Part shown: positions 28,735-37,544 of the stretch, piece by piece
Layout of the letters: each line of letters opens with the position of its first letter
Position numbering within the stretch: the first letter of the stretch is position 1
Assembly: GCA_023484045.1 (NCBI GenBank)
Contig: JAMDAA010000036.1
Coordinates: 1-41,452 of the forward strand
Source: Patescibacteria group bacterium
GTDB lineage: Bacteria > Patescibacteriota > Microgenomatia > Levybacterales > UBA12049
DNA: 41,452 bases
Direction of reading: 5' to 3'
Program-made: the position numbers and the translations under genes
The notes under the pieces: generated by a model
Seen by the model: the letters and a program-made list of their open reading frames with translations, nothing else
What the model was told of the DNA's origin: nothing
Database searches by the model: none

Positions 28735-29709
28735 ATGGCAGAATTTGAATTTCTTCAGAATCCGATTACAAAAAAATGGGTTATATCTGCACCCCGAAGG
28801 GCCAAAAGACCGGATATCGCTAAAGGTTCTGAGCCGCCGTGTCCTTTCTGTGTCGGACGGGAAAAAGACGAAAAAGAAGTTTACAGAATCCCTGCCCGCA
28901 ATGCTAGCGCAAGCGTTGCAGGCGGGGGAGGCAAAGAGGGTGATGCTAATTGGTTGGTTCGAGTAATTCCGAATAAATTCCCTTTTGCGCCGATACACGA
29001 AGTTATAGTCCATTCTCCCGATCATCGCAAAAATTTTGACGAGCTTCCGCTTCCTCATATAGAACTTATTATTAAAACGTATAGACAACGTTTTAACGAG
29101 CATCAAAAAAAAGGACAGGTTTGCATTTTCCATAATCGGGGAGAACGGGGTGGGGAAAGCTTGCCGCATCCTCATACGCAGCTTGCAGTTGTTCCTTTTG
29201 AGGTTAAAATGGAGCTTTCTAGGCTTGATCCGCAAGCTTCTGTAGGCCAAGCCCCGAAAGCTTTGGGAATTTATTCAAATACCTCAGAGAACCAGATAGT
29301 CGAAAGTGAGATGCTGGAAACTCCATGTTTTTACCTTTTTTGTCCTAAAACGAGTCAATGGCCGGATGAAGTCTGGATCGCACCGAAAAGTCGCGGTAGA
29401 TTGTTTGGAGAAATAACAGACGAAGAGATTACAGATTTTGCCTATACCCTTCAAAGGCTTATTCAAATTTTTGATCATCGGCACGGTAACGAATTTCCCT
29501 TTAATTTTTATATTTATCCGGGCGGGGATTGGTATTTAAGGCTTATTCCGCGACAAAAAACAATCGGAGGATTTGAGTTGGTAACCGGAATTTTTGTCAA
29601 CACGCAAAATCCCAAAGAAACTTTAAGCTTTATAAAAGAGCATTTCGAAAAACCCGATATCGAGAAAATAAAACTGCAGCATCAAGCAGAATATTTCAGA
29701 CACGTCTAA
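28735..29709 (+). CDS. galT: Galactose-1-phosphate uridylyltransferase
   Basis: GalT exchanges UMP between UDP-glucose and galactose-1-phosphate (Leloir pathway). The 324 residues show the zinc-ligand pair CPFC (Cys36, Cys39), NKFPFAPIHEVIVHSPDH, and the catalytic HPH motif in GGESLPHPHTQ (nucleophile His147). The C-terminal half has the second domain with WDWYLRLIPR in the form GGDWYLRLIPR. Some bacterial relatives transfer AMP or act on other sugar phosphates, so the exact sugar is not certain. Residues 53-64 (PARNASASVAGG) come from a GC-rich palindrome captured in frame. The gene closes the sugar block. Confidence 0.92.
   Translation: MAEFEFLQNPITKKWVISAPRRAKRPDIAKGSEPPCPFCVGREKDEKEVYRIPARNASASVAGGGGKEGDANWLVRVIPNKFPFAPIHEVIVHSPDHRKNFDELPLPHIELIIKTYRQRFNEHQKKGQVCIFHNRGERGGESLPHPHTQLAVVPFEVKMELSRLDPQASVGQAPKALGIYSNTSENQIVESEMLETPCFYLFCPKTSQWPDEVWIAPKSRGRLFGEITDEEITDFAYTLQRLIQIFDHRHGNEFPFNFYIYPGGDWYLRLIPRQKTIGGFELVTGIFVNTQNPKETLSFIKEHFEKPDIEKIKLQHQAEYFRHV
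28891..28926. repeat. GC-rich palindrome inside galT
   Basis: Arms CCTGCCCGCAATGCT and AGCGTTGCAGGCGGG pair over 15 positions, with 12 Watson-Crick pairs and 3 G-T wobbles, around a 6-base loop. The length (36 bp) keeps the galT frame open. The encoded style resembles the block between pyrF and pyrE. Confidence 0.8.
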
Positions 29710-29728
29710 AATTAGCTAACTGTTTAGA

Positions 29729-31510
29729 CTAATTTACTTTTACTCCATTCATCTTTACTCCGTTAAATTTTATAGCAGGAACAAGAGTGGGTGTTGGTGT
29801 TGGAGTAGGCGTTGAGTAATTGACTGTTAAATACGTTCTTCGCGTGGGAAAATCAACATTTGTGCCGGGCTGTATCCAAATCCACTCGTTGGCGGTGTTT
29901 GCGACTCCATTATCCCGGGAACTTTTAAAACAATAAAAAGTAGAGCCGGTTTTATTAATCCAGGCTGTGTCCAAATTCGGGCTAGTTGGACTGCCGGTTG
30001 CTCCAGTAGTAAACCAGATAACAGGGTTTGAATTATTATTACTGTCGCTATAACTGTTATAACAGCCGGTATAATTACCCTGCATATTTCCAGAGTTAAG
30101 CGGCGACGTCCAATTGTATTTTAGTATCTGCACATTAAAACTAATAGCAGACGAGCATTCACCAGTACCAGTGCAGTCAGTTGTTAAAGTAGCGTTATTA
30201 ACAATGCCGGAACTGCCGATAGAACTGGTATCAAAAGAATAAAAGTTTCTATATATGGTATATTGTGGGCCACCTTTTGCATCAAGATAAGCGCGTCCTA
30301 ACCACATGTGGTGACCATTTGCATTAGCAAAATTATACGCAGTAGTATGTGCTGTATTATAGTTAGTTGATTGGCCCTCAATGTATCCTTGAGTGGATTC
30401 AGCATAGCTAGTTATGTCTGGGTCGATGGTAATAGGGTAAATTAGTTTATTAAGCATGCCGGCAGCAATACCAGTGTAGAGGTATTGAGTATTGTTGACT
30501 TTTTGCGCAAACCATTTAGTAAAGACATTTTGTCCTGTTGCTTGTTTTGTTTGCGGCAGGGGAAATGTTTGGCTGCCAAGAGTAATAGGTTCTGTTACCC
30601 AGCCATCAGGTAAATCAAGCCCTTTGACTTCTGTTTCCATGACCAGCCAATCATCAGAGTCCTTTCCAATAATTTGTCCTAAGTCGGGTTTTTGATAAAA
30701 GGTTAGCTCTTCAACTAATCCATCTGGATTGCCTAAGGTATAAACGTGGGAAAAATCAGAAGTTTTCATAATGTACTGGTTACCCTTAATTTGGCCTTGA
30801 GGAAGATCGGCTATTTTTTTATATATTTTAGTATTAGGGTTATACAAGCCAAAAGAGATAGTTTCTTCCTCAAAAGGTGTGTTTTTGAAAATAACGACAC
30901 CGTCTTTATTAATAACAATGGGGATGCCGGAAGCTGTTATTTCGTCTTCCCCATCTTTTAATGTGTTATCAATTGGTTCCCATTCGTCACCTTCCTTATA
31001 AAAAATTGGGTTTGGAGTAAAAACACCTCGGATAGTGCCATCAGCCTCTCTAAAATGGACAGATGTGGTATTAGTTTTGATAATTTGTTTACCCTTTTGA
31101 TCTGGTTGCTCTTTGAAGTATAAGGCTAGAAAAGAACCCGCAGAGGGTTTAGGAAAGGTTGATCCCGGCAGACCATTGCCCCAGTTAAATTCGAAAGAAG
31201 AATCGGCATCACTCGCATAAACGTCGGGATTTAACAGTTCCAACCTGTATTTACCCGTTACGACTGTTTTGTCTTTTAAACTAATCCGAAAAACCTCGGA
31301 GCCGGTCTTGTAAATTTCTGACTCTACTTCTTCGTTATTTTTCTCCCTGATGATTTTAACTCGAGGTGGTTTACCATTCGGGGAGAAGAAAGTAAAGATT
31401 GGCACTTCAGAAATAGAGAAATCATTTTTAGGATACTCTAAGGCTTGAGCAGGAATGGCTAATATTAAAAATAGTACAAGAGGGAGAAATAGAGACAGTA
31501 TTTTTTTCAT
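29729..31510 (-). CDS. Secreted DNRLRE-like surface protein
   Basis: The 593-residue product has a cleavable-looking signal peptide (MKKILSLFLPLVLFLILAIPAQA). The middle carries beta-rich repeats with FKNTPFEEETISFGLYNPN. From about residue 385 there is a region like DNRLRE/carbohydrate-binding modules (YIEGQSTNYNTAHTT, YRNFYSFDTSSIGSSGIVNNATL), which build surface fibres in other bacteria. A TPTPTPTP linker and a short end (IKFNGVKMNGVKVN) follow; there is no LPxTG signal. It starts 27 bp after the permease stop on the same strand, so it may share the transporter transcript. It is likely exported to the surface; function unknown. Confidence 0.75.
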   Translation of the reverse strand: MKKILSLFLPLVLFLILAIPAQALEYPKNDFSISEVPIFTFFSPNGKPPRVKIIREKNNEEVESEIYKTGSEVFRISLKDKTVVTGKYRLELLNPDVYASDADSSFEFNWGNGLPGSTFPKPSAGSFLALYFKEQPDQKGKQIIKTNTTSVHFREADGTIRGVFTPNPIFYKEGDEWEPIDNTLKDGEDEITASGIPIVINKDGVVIFKNTPFEEETISFGLYNPNTKIYKKIADLPQGQIKGNQYIMKTSDFSHVYTLGNPDGLVEELTFYQKPDLGQIIGKDSDDWLVMETEVKGLDLPDGWVTEPITLGSQTFPLPQTKQATGQNVFTKWFAQKVNNTQYLYTGIAAGMLNKLIYPITIDPDITSYAESTQGYIEGQSTNYNTAHTTAYNFANANGHHMWLGRAYLDAKGGPQYTIYRNFYSFDTSSIGSSGIVNNATLTTDCTGTGECSSAISFNVQILKYNWTSPLNSGNMQGNYTGCYNSYSDSNNNSNPVIWFTTGATGSPTSPNLDTAWINKTGSTFYCFKSSRDNGVANTANEWIWIQPGTNVDFPTRRTYLTVNYSTPTPTPTPTLVPAIKFNGVKMNGVKVN

Positions 31511-31537
31511 GAATATTTTTAATATATCATATAATAA

Positions 31538-32311
31538 TTAATTTTTTTCCGGCTTCCAGGCTTGAAGCCTTTTTTCTAAAAAATTAACCAATAGTGTTAA
31601 AGCTAGTCCCAAAAAGATAATAATAATTACCATTGCAAAAAGTTTATCCGTTTGAAAGGTGTTGCCAAAATAAGTGATTAGATAGCCTATGCCTTTATTG
31701 GAGACATAAAATTCCGCTACCAGCATCCCGGATAGCCCTCTAATAACTGCCATTCGTAGCCCGCTGGCAATAAAAGGCAATGTCGCGGGGAAAATAATAT
31801 TAGTAATAATCTTTAAGTCGCTACCCCCAAAAGACTTGCCAAGCCGGATAAAATCATGGTCAATATTTCTGACTCCGGCGATCGTGTTGATTAGAATCGG
31901 GAAAAAAGCAGCCAGAAATACTATAGTTACCTTTGGCCAGAAACCCAAACCGATCCAAATCAGAATTAGCGGGAAGATGGCAATAGTGGGCATGGCATAA
32001 AAGGAAGTTAGGAGGGGACTAAAAAACCAATGAATCTTTTTGTACCAGCCGAAGAAAATGCCAAGGATTACCCCAAAGATAACTGCCAAGCCTATTCCCA
32101 GGAAAAATTCTTCTAGGCTTGCCAGTAAATGCTCGTAGATTAATCCTTGGGCAAATAATTGGTGTAATGAGATAACAACTTGATGAGGAGGAGTTAGAAA
32201 TAAGGGATTATTTACTACGAATAAGGCTATAACTTCCCAGAGGATAATAAAAGCAATTAAGCCCAGGATGCCAAGCTTGATGTTTAATCCGAATAATTCT
32301 TTTTTTCTCAT
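31538..32311 (-). CDS. ABC transporter permease (SsuC/TauC/ThiX type)
   Basis: The 257-residue protein has about six membrane spans and the EAA loop of binding-protein-dependent permeases (INTIAGVRNIDHDFIRLGKSFGGSDLKIITNIIFPATLPFI). This subfamily imports small organic ions such as nitrate, taurine, alkanesulfonates or thiamine precursors. The gene follows the ATPase directly (stop and start adjacent). The matching binding protein is encoded divergently at 33132. The substrate cannot be inferred from sequence. Confidence 0.93.
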   Translation of the reverse strand: MRKKELFGLNIKLGILGLIAFIILWEVIALFVVNNPLFLTPPHQVVISLHQLFAQGLIYEHLLASLEEFFLGIGLAVIFGVILGIFFGWYKKIHWFFSPLLTSFYAMPTIAIFPLILIWIGLGFWPKVTIVFLAAFFPILINTIAGVRNIDHDFIRLGKSFGGSDLKIITNIIFPATLPFIASGLRMAVIRGLSGMLVAEFYVSNKGIGYLITYFGNTFQTDKLFAMVIIIIFLGLALTLLVNFLEKRLQAWKPEKN

Positions 32312-33100
32312 CTATTTGGTCCCTTCTTGAGCAAGCAGAAGTCTTACTCTGTTTTTAACCGACAAAAACGACCGGTTTTTTTTAAAACTTACCTTACGGT
32401 CTTTTCCTAAATTGGTATTAACAATTGTCTTTATTTCTCCAGGCCCGGGGCTCAATAACAGAATCCGGTCGGCTAAAAATACAGCCTCGTCAATATCATG
32501 CGTCACAAAAATAAAAGTTTTTTTACTAATGAGAAAAATCCGCCGTAATTCTAGCTGTAGTTTCTCTTTGGTAATTAAATCAAGATGGGAAAAAGGTTCA
32601 TCCAAAAGTAGCACCTCTGGGTTACAAACATAGGCCCTTGCCAAATTAACCCGTTGTTTTAATCCGCCTGAAAGCTCGTGAGGATAAAAATTCTTAAAAT
32701 TACCAAGGCCAAAAAGGTTTAGAGTTTTGTCGATATCATTTTGTTTATTTTTCGGGCTGATGCCGGATATCTCAAGCCCAAGGGTGATATTACTATGAAC
32801 TGTTCTCCATGGCAGCAAAAGTGCATCCTGAAAAACCATAGTTATTTGTTTTTTTAAAGTATTATGGCTGTTTTTTATAAAGATTGTTCCACTTGTTGGC
32901 CTAATTAAACCAGCCAAGCAATTTAATATTGTTGTTTTGCCACAACCAGAAGGACCAATGATCGCAAGAAATTCGCCTTTTAGAACGTCAAAGCTAATGT
33001 CGTTAATTGCTAGAAGATTTTTTTTATCGTTTGAATAACTAACACTTAAATCGCTAACTTTAATTTTAATTGACTTTTTACTTTTATTTTTACTTGACAT
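32312..33100 (-). CDS. ABC transporter ATP-binding protein (SsuB/TauB type)
   Basis: The 262 residues contain the complete nucleotide-binding machinery: Walker A GPSGCGKTT (49-57), Q-loop Gln91, the signature LSGGLKQR (143-150), Walker B VLLLDEP (163-169) and H-loop FVTHD. It powers the permease downstream. Its ATG (33098-33100) overlaps the -35 box of the divergent binding-protein promoter, so the two promoters are packed back to back and may interfere. Confidence 0.95.
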   Translation of the reverse strand: MSSKNKSKKSIKIKVSDLSVSYSNDKKNLLAINDISFDVLKGEFLAIIGPSGCGKTTILNCLAGLIRPTSGTIFIKNSHNTLKKQITMVFQDALLLPWRTVHSNITLGLEISGISPKNKQNDIDKTLNLFGLGNFKNFYPHELSGGLKQRVNLARAYVCNPEVLLLDEPFSHLDLITKEKLQLELRRIFLISKKTFIFVTHDIDEAVFLADRILLLSPGPGEIKTIVNTNLGKDRKVSFKKNRSFLSVKNRVRLLLAQEGTK

Positions 33101-33121
33101 ATTATGCTACAACTATATAAT
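33094..33121 (+). promoter_or_regulatory. Promoter TTGACA-16-TATAAT for the binding-protein gene
   Basis: Both hexamers are consensus. The -10 ends 10 bp before the ATG at 33132, so the leader is a few nt. The -35 lies over the start codon of the divergent ATPase gene. Confidence 0.75.
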
Positions 33122-33131
33122 GTAAACTATT

Positions 33132-34163
33132 ATGAAAAACAGAAATATTAGTCTACTTTTAATTTTTGTTGTTATCGGTGCTCTTATTTATTGGTTATTA
33201 TTAAATAATAAACCTGCTAGTAAATCAACTATTACCAAAACTCCTTTGACAAAAGTCAGGCTGGCCTATATTAGCAGTAATTTATTCCAACTTCCACTAA
33301 TAGTAGCTGAGGAAAAAGGTTACTTTAACGAGAATGGAATAGAAGTAAAACTTGATCCATTAAGCGAAAGGGTCCCCGTGCAGCTTAATAGTAATCTTGA
33401 TGATATTGGTATTACCCAAAATTACGGTTTATTAATATCAGCCGTTCAGGGAGGGAATTTAGTTTGGATAGGGTCGATATTAAACAACAGAAATGTCGTG
33501 GTTGTTTCCGATAAGCCTATTAATCGGATTAAAACTCTCGCTACTACTCAAAATTCTTATTATGATCATCTTAATAAAGAAGTAATGAAAATAAATAAAA
33601 ACCTCGAGAATGTGGAAATATTAAATATTAAATCACAACCCACGAGACTAGAGTCTTTAGCGGCAGGAAAAGTCGACGCTGCTTTAGTTGAAGAAACGCT
33701 TTGGGTGGCTTTTCAAAAAAAGAATAATCTCACCGGTTCTTATAAAGTAATATTCAACACTTCGGATTATTCTGATCTTTTTGATCCGGTAGTTATAGGT
33801 GTTAGGGTTGATTATCTTAAAACTAACCAGCCGGCTGTTGAAAGCTTTTATAAGAGCATGATTGAATCAATCAGCTGGATAAGGGAACACAGAAAGGAAG
33901 CTGTTGGTCTTTTTAAAAAGAGCTCAATGGGAATGTCTGACGAGGAAGCGCAAATTTATGTAAATAGTTATATTGAATCAAGCAACAATTTACAACTTGT
34001 GCCCAATACAACCACTGCCGGCAAAAGTCTTAAATTTATAGAATCTGATGTCGCTAATTATAAAAAGTATGATTTAGACCATTATATTAATTTATCTGTT
34101 ATTAAGTCTTTAGAAAAGAGCGGGTTTTTATCTAAATTTTCGTTTACTTCAAGTGGGAAATAA
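33132..34163 (+). CDS. ABC transporter substrate-binding protein (SsuA/NMT1-like)
   Basis: The 343-residue protein is anchored by one N-terminal span (about 7-24) and has no lipobox Cys, so it is a tethered binding protein outside the membrane. It matches the NMT1/SsuA fold: VRLAYISSNLFQLPLIVAEEKGYFNENGIEVKLDPL, then DIGITQNYGLLISAVQGG and SLAAGKVDAALVEE. These proteins capture a small ligand and hand it to the permease. The gene is divergent from the ATPase and permease, and its 3' end overlaps the PaaK-like gene by 20 bp. Confidence 0.9.
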   Translation: MKNRNISLLLIFVVIGALIYWLLLNNKPASKSTITKTPLTKVRLAYISSNLFQLPLIVAEEKGYFNENGIEVKLDPLSERVPVQLNSNLDDIGITQNYGLLISAVQGGNLVWIGSILNNRNVVVVSDKPINRIKTLATTQNSYYDHLNKEVMKINKNLENVEILNIKSQPTRLESLAAGKVDAALVEETLWVAFQKKNNLTGSYKVIFNTSDYSDLFDPVVIGVRVDYLKTNQPAVESFYKSMIESISWIREHRKEAVGLFKKSSMGMSDEEAQIYVNSYIESSNNLQLVPNTTTAGKSLKFIESDVANYKKYDLDHYINLSVIKSLEKSGFLSKFSFTSSGK

Positions 34164-35412
34164 TACGCTTTCTTTTTACCTCGGGGAGGAAAGCATTTAC
34201 GAATTCAATCTCAAGCGGCAAAAAAGCTCCTTTTTGAACTAAGTCTATCAACCTAGACCTGCTTGAAATATATAAATTATTGCTGACATATTCAGTTATT
34301 CTAACTTGTAGCTGTTGATTATTCTTGCGGTCGTTTTTTGCTATTAATTGCAATTTCAGCCGGGTAATAAATTTGCCTTCGTGAATTTCTTCAAAAACAT
34401 GCAGTTTCCAATCATCTGCTAAATAGTCAGTAAAGGGTAGTAGGACTTGCTCGATTAATCCAGTGTAAATAAAAGCTCCGGCAATTTTGATCATATCGAG
34501 TCCTAGTTTGCCCTTGACTTCCATAATAATTTTTTCCCCACAGAGACATATTTTTTGTTGAAAAGATACGCTATCACCTGTTTTATATCTAATCAGGGGA
34601 AAATTTGCTTTTGTAGACATCCGGGTGATCGCGAGTTCACTTTCTGCCTCCGGATTTAATAGTTCATAAAAAGTATCTGAAAGCGGATGAAAAAAGCGCG
34701 GCATCTCTTTTGCTAAAAAGCCGCAACGGTCCCCGAGTTTGGAAGCTTCGGAGCTTGCATAAGTGAAATCAAAATAAGCATTAGGAAATTCTCGCTTAAG
34801 AAATGCGAATTTTTGTTCGGAACAATATTCACCCCTTAAGGATATATGATTTATGCGGCTTAAAGAATATTCTTTTTTTAGAAAAGGGGCAAAATAATAT
34901 AACGTTGTGGCTGATGTGAAAACAGAGTCAATCTTGACATTTTTAGCAATTTTGGCAGTCAGAGGTAAATTGTTGATATCGCCGGGAATAACCATAACTC
35001 CTTTTGTATTTGCTAAAAGCCACATCATCCTAAAATTTGCTTGTAGAATCGGAAATAACAATAAGCATCTCTTAACTCTTAACCCGTCAAAAAATTTTAA
35101 AGTTGACTTAGGAATTGTATAATTTTTCGAGAATAAGATAAGAGGCGTTTTAGAATCTGTTGTCCCGCTTGAGACAGCGATGTTTTTAATATTTTTGACA
35201 GGAAAATAAATCCTTTTTTCGGGATCAGTATTAAGTAACTCTTTTCTTGTTAAAAAGGGCAGTTTTTTAAAATCAGCTAAAGTTTTTATTTCTTGCCAGC
35301 TTTTTACTCCGTGTTTTTGGTATTTCAAACGATAAAACGAAGAATAAGGACTATCCCAAACGAATTGAAGGACTTTTTTAATTTTTCTGAAGGGAGCTTG
35401 AGGGTACTCCAT
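34144..35412 (-). CDS. PaaK/CapK-like adenylate-forming ligase
   Basis: The 422-residue cytoplasmic protein resembles phenylacetate-CoA ligase-like enzymes. It has the ATP-binding loop AVSSGTTDSKTPLILFS (about 79-95), TYASSEASKLGDRCG in the central core and RYKTGDSVSFQQKICLCG before the C-terminal domain. Such enzymes activate a carboxylic acid as an acyl-adenylate and pass it to CoA or another acceptor. The acid is unknown. It lies 39 bp after the orphan 35452 gene on the same strand and next to an importer, so it might act on an imported compound. It is notable in a genome type with few biosynthetic pathways. Confidence 0.82.
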   Translation of the reverse strand: MEYPQAPFRKIKKVLQFVWDSPYSSFYRLKYQKHGVKSWQEIKTLADFKKLPFLTRKELLNTDPEKRIYFPVKNIKNIAVSSGTTDSKTPLILFSKNYTIPKSTLKFFDGLRVKRCLLLFPILQANFRMMWLLANTKGVMVIPGDINNLPLTAKIAKNVKIDSVFTSATTLYYFAPFLKKEYSLSRINHISLRGEYCSEQKFAFLKREFPNAYFDFTYASSEASKLGDRCGFLAKEMPRFFHPLSDTFYELLNPEAESELAITRMSTKANFPLIRYKTGDSVSFQQKICLCGEKIIMEVKGKLGLDMIKIAGAFIYTGLIEQVLLPFTDYLADDWKLHVFEEIHEGKFITRLKLQLIAKNDRKNNQQLQVRITEYVSNNLYISSRSRLIDLVQKGAFLPLEIEFVNAFLPEVKRKRIISHLK

Positions 35413-35451
35413 GCGGGTATTGTAACAAAAAAAATATTAATTAACTACAAA

Positions 35452-37101
35452 TTACCGGATATTGTTATTATACTCGACCGACAGCTCTTGTAGTGTTTTA
35501 ATATCTTGTTTGCCGTAATAAGACTTTATCTGTTCTTGATCCCAATAAGGTAAATCATCGGGATTATTTGAAGTTACCTGCCTGTGGTCGATAAATTTTG
35601 GCTTTTCAGATAGTCTCCAAACAGAGGGTGAAAAAGTAAGGTATGTTAGGCTCCAGGCGCTGCGGGGTAGATAAAAACTAGAAAGGAGATTACTCTCGTT
35701 GATTATTTGGCTTTTCCTGTTTGCCGCAAATAGCCAGTTCCATTCGTAAATAATTTTTTTGATAACCATTGGAAAGTTACTTAATTGGCGATTTATAATA
35801 AGGTACCTTTGTAATAATTTCTCTTTACTGTCTTGATCTGAGACGTTATTATAAAAAAAAGCGTAATAGGTTGAAAGATATGAAGCCTGCTGATATGAAG
35901 GCATGGAAGAACTAAAAAAACTTTTTTCCAAACTTCCGGCTGGGCCGACTCCATTTAAAAGCGGTTTTTGCCGGTATGTTTGGATAAAATAATCTAATGT
36001 TGCAAGTCTTGGCTCAAAACTCAAGTCGGGACATAGATAGTTCATCGTTTCTCTCTGCCAGAACCATTCGTATCCCTTAGGGAAGTCATTCTCCCACCCA
36101 TTCCTAGCAACGTGGCGAAAATAATTATTTGAAGCAAGTTTGAGGCCTAAAAATGTATTTTCCTCGGCTTCAAGCCGAAAATCCCGTTTTTTAAACACAT
36201 AATAAGGAAACTCTTCGGCGGAGCCAAAACAAGCGCCAGTTGCAAGATAGGGGCCGTTGATAGTTTTTTTTTCTTCATTGTCGGTTCCAACAAAAAGCAA
36301 GCTCGAGCTTAATATTTTAGGGGGCGATTGAATAATGGGGGAGTTTGCGGGTTTAATAAAGGCGGCGGCTGGCCGATAACAGCCGGCTCCGGACGAGAGA
36401 CAGCCGGCTCTTTTATCCACCTCGGCTTTTAAGGCAGATGCGTTTTTTTCTAAAAGATTAAGATCGGATAAAATAATTTTTTTGGAGCTAACGGATTTGA
36501 GAAAAACCAGATTACCTTGCGGAATCTCATTCTGGTGGTTTTTGATGGTTTTAATAAAATCACTACTATCTTTTTGATATTTTTGCGCGGCTTGTTTGTA
36601 GGTAATTAGAAGATTTTCGGCTGATATATCACCGGGTTTTGCCAAAAATTGTCCCTCTGCCTGCTTAACAGTATCTAAAGAAGATAGAAAAGAAGTAGGG
36701 AAGAGATGGGGATATTTGGAATGATTAGTAGTAAAAGTATCTTCAACTGTTCTTAAGCCATTGACTGCATTTTTTAATCCGGAAATATCCAAGTCGGGAC
36801 TGATAAAGAGGGGATCTTCCTTAGTTAATAAATAAAAATAGACAAGCTGTTTTACTTGTTGCTTCTGATTGTAGTTGATTGGTCGGTTATCCCAAGCGGT
36901 AATCGTACCCTTTTTAAAGCTGTAGTCTCTATTCCCAGATCTTAATTTTTCAATAGTGATATCATTGATTGATCTGGAATTATCAAACAGGTTTAAATTA
37001 CGAAAAACTACAGGTAAAATAATGGCAAGTATTGTCCCTAGCAAAAAGAAAACAAGATAAAATTTCTTCACAGAGAATCTATTATATCCCAACTTATTCA
37101 C
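35452..37101 (-). CDS. Membrane-anchored extracytoplasmic protein, unknown
   Basis: The 549-residue product has one N-terminal span (about residues 13-32) and a large exterior domain. The first half is helical and Gln/Lys-rich (TYKQAAQKYQKDSSDFIKTI), then a Cys pair (CLSSGAGC) and a GTD/aromatic-rich second half (WFWQRETMNYLCPDLSF). I see no catalytic motif and do not know the family. It is upstream of the PaaK-like gene in one operon and divergent from the 88-residue gene at 37155. Together with the DNRLRE-like protein and the transporter it forms an accessory block of exported functions. Confidence 0.65.
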   Translation of the reverse strand: MNKLGYNRFSVKKFYLVFFLLGTILAIILPVVFRNLNLFDNSRSINDITIEKLRSGNRDYSFKKGTITAWDNRPINYNQKQQVKQLVYFYLLTKEDPLFISPDLDISGLKNAVNGLRTVEDTFTTNHSKYPHLFPTSFLSSLDTVKQAEGQFLAKPGDISAENLLITYKQAAQKYQKDSSDFIKTIKNHQNEIPQGNLVFLKSVSSKKIILSDLNLLEKNASALKAEVDKRAGCLSSGAGCYRPAAAFIKPANSPIIQSPPKILSSSLLFVGTDNEEKKTINGPYLATGACFGSAEEFPYYVFKKRDFRLEAEENTFLGLKLASNNYFRHVARNGWENDFPKGYEWFWQRETMNYLCPDLSFEPRLATLDYFIQTYRQKPLLNGVGPAGSLEKSFFSSSMPSYQQASYLSTYYAFFYNNVSDQDSKEKLLQRYLIINRQLSNFPMVIKKIIYEWNWLFAANRKSQIINESNLLSSFYLPRSAWSLTYLTFSPSVWRLSEKPKFIDHRQVTSNNPDDLPYWDQEQIKSYYGKQDIKTLQELSVEYNNNIR

Positions 37102-37154
37102 AATTTAATACTTGCAAATTAAAGCATTTTAATACAAACTGGGCTTAGGGGGAA

Positions 37155-37421
37155 ATGAAAATTAAAACACTTAAAACTTCTTCCAAGCTTTTTCTTTGTA
37201 CCATGCTTGGCTTTGGGTTGGTATTTTGTCTGGAAAAACTCGCTAATGCAAAAATTATTTTTCCATCCGCAGCCCAATCGACAATCTCAGCAGACATTAA
37301 TCCTAAAACATTGATTTGTCAGGCCGATCCTCCGCAAACAATAGATCAATCTTCTATTCTGGGAAAACAGGCGATGGAGAATAAGGCCTGTTTATTTATC
37401 GGCTGTGGCGGATTTTTCTAA
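37155..37421 (+). CDS. Small exported protein with C-terminal Cys pair, unknown
   Basis: The 88-residue product begins with a signal-like hydrophobic segment (LFLCTMLGFGLVFCLEKLANA). The mature part is short and ends CLFIGCGGFF. It could be a small surface or secreted peptide. An AGGGGG run lies just before the ATG as a possible Shine-Dalgarno sequence. It diverges from the 35452 gene with only 53 bp between. No family is recognised. Confidence 0.5.
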   Translation: MKIKTLKTSSKLFLCTMLGFGLVFCLEKLANAKIIFPSAAQSTISADINPKTLICQADPPQTIDQSSILGKQAMENKACLFIGCGGFF

Positions 37422-37544
37422 AAAGGTTGCCATTGGCATACCCGTTCAAAATATTTTGTCAACCTCGCAAGGTAAAGTGTTCTCTGTCTTTTTTCGTCTT
37501 TATGAACAACATTTGTTCTAAATACCAATAGAGTCTTTTTGTAT

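Noticed and set aside
28723-29250. Minus-strand 175-residue ORF opposite galT
   Set aside because: It is a shadow of galT, which has all catalytic motifs.
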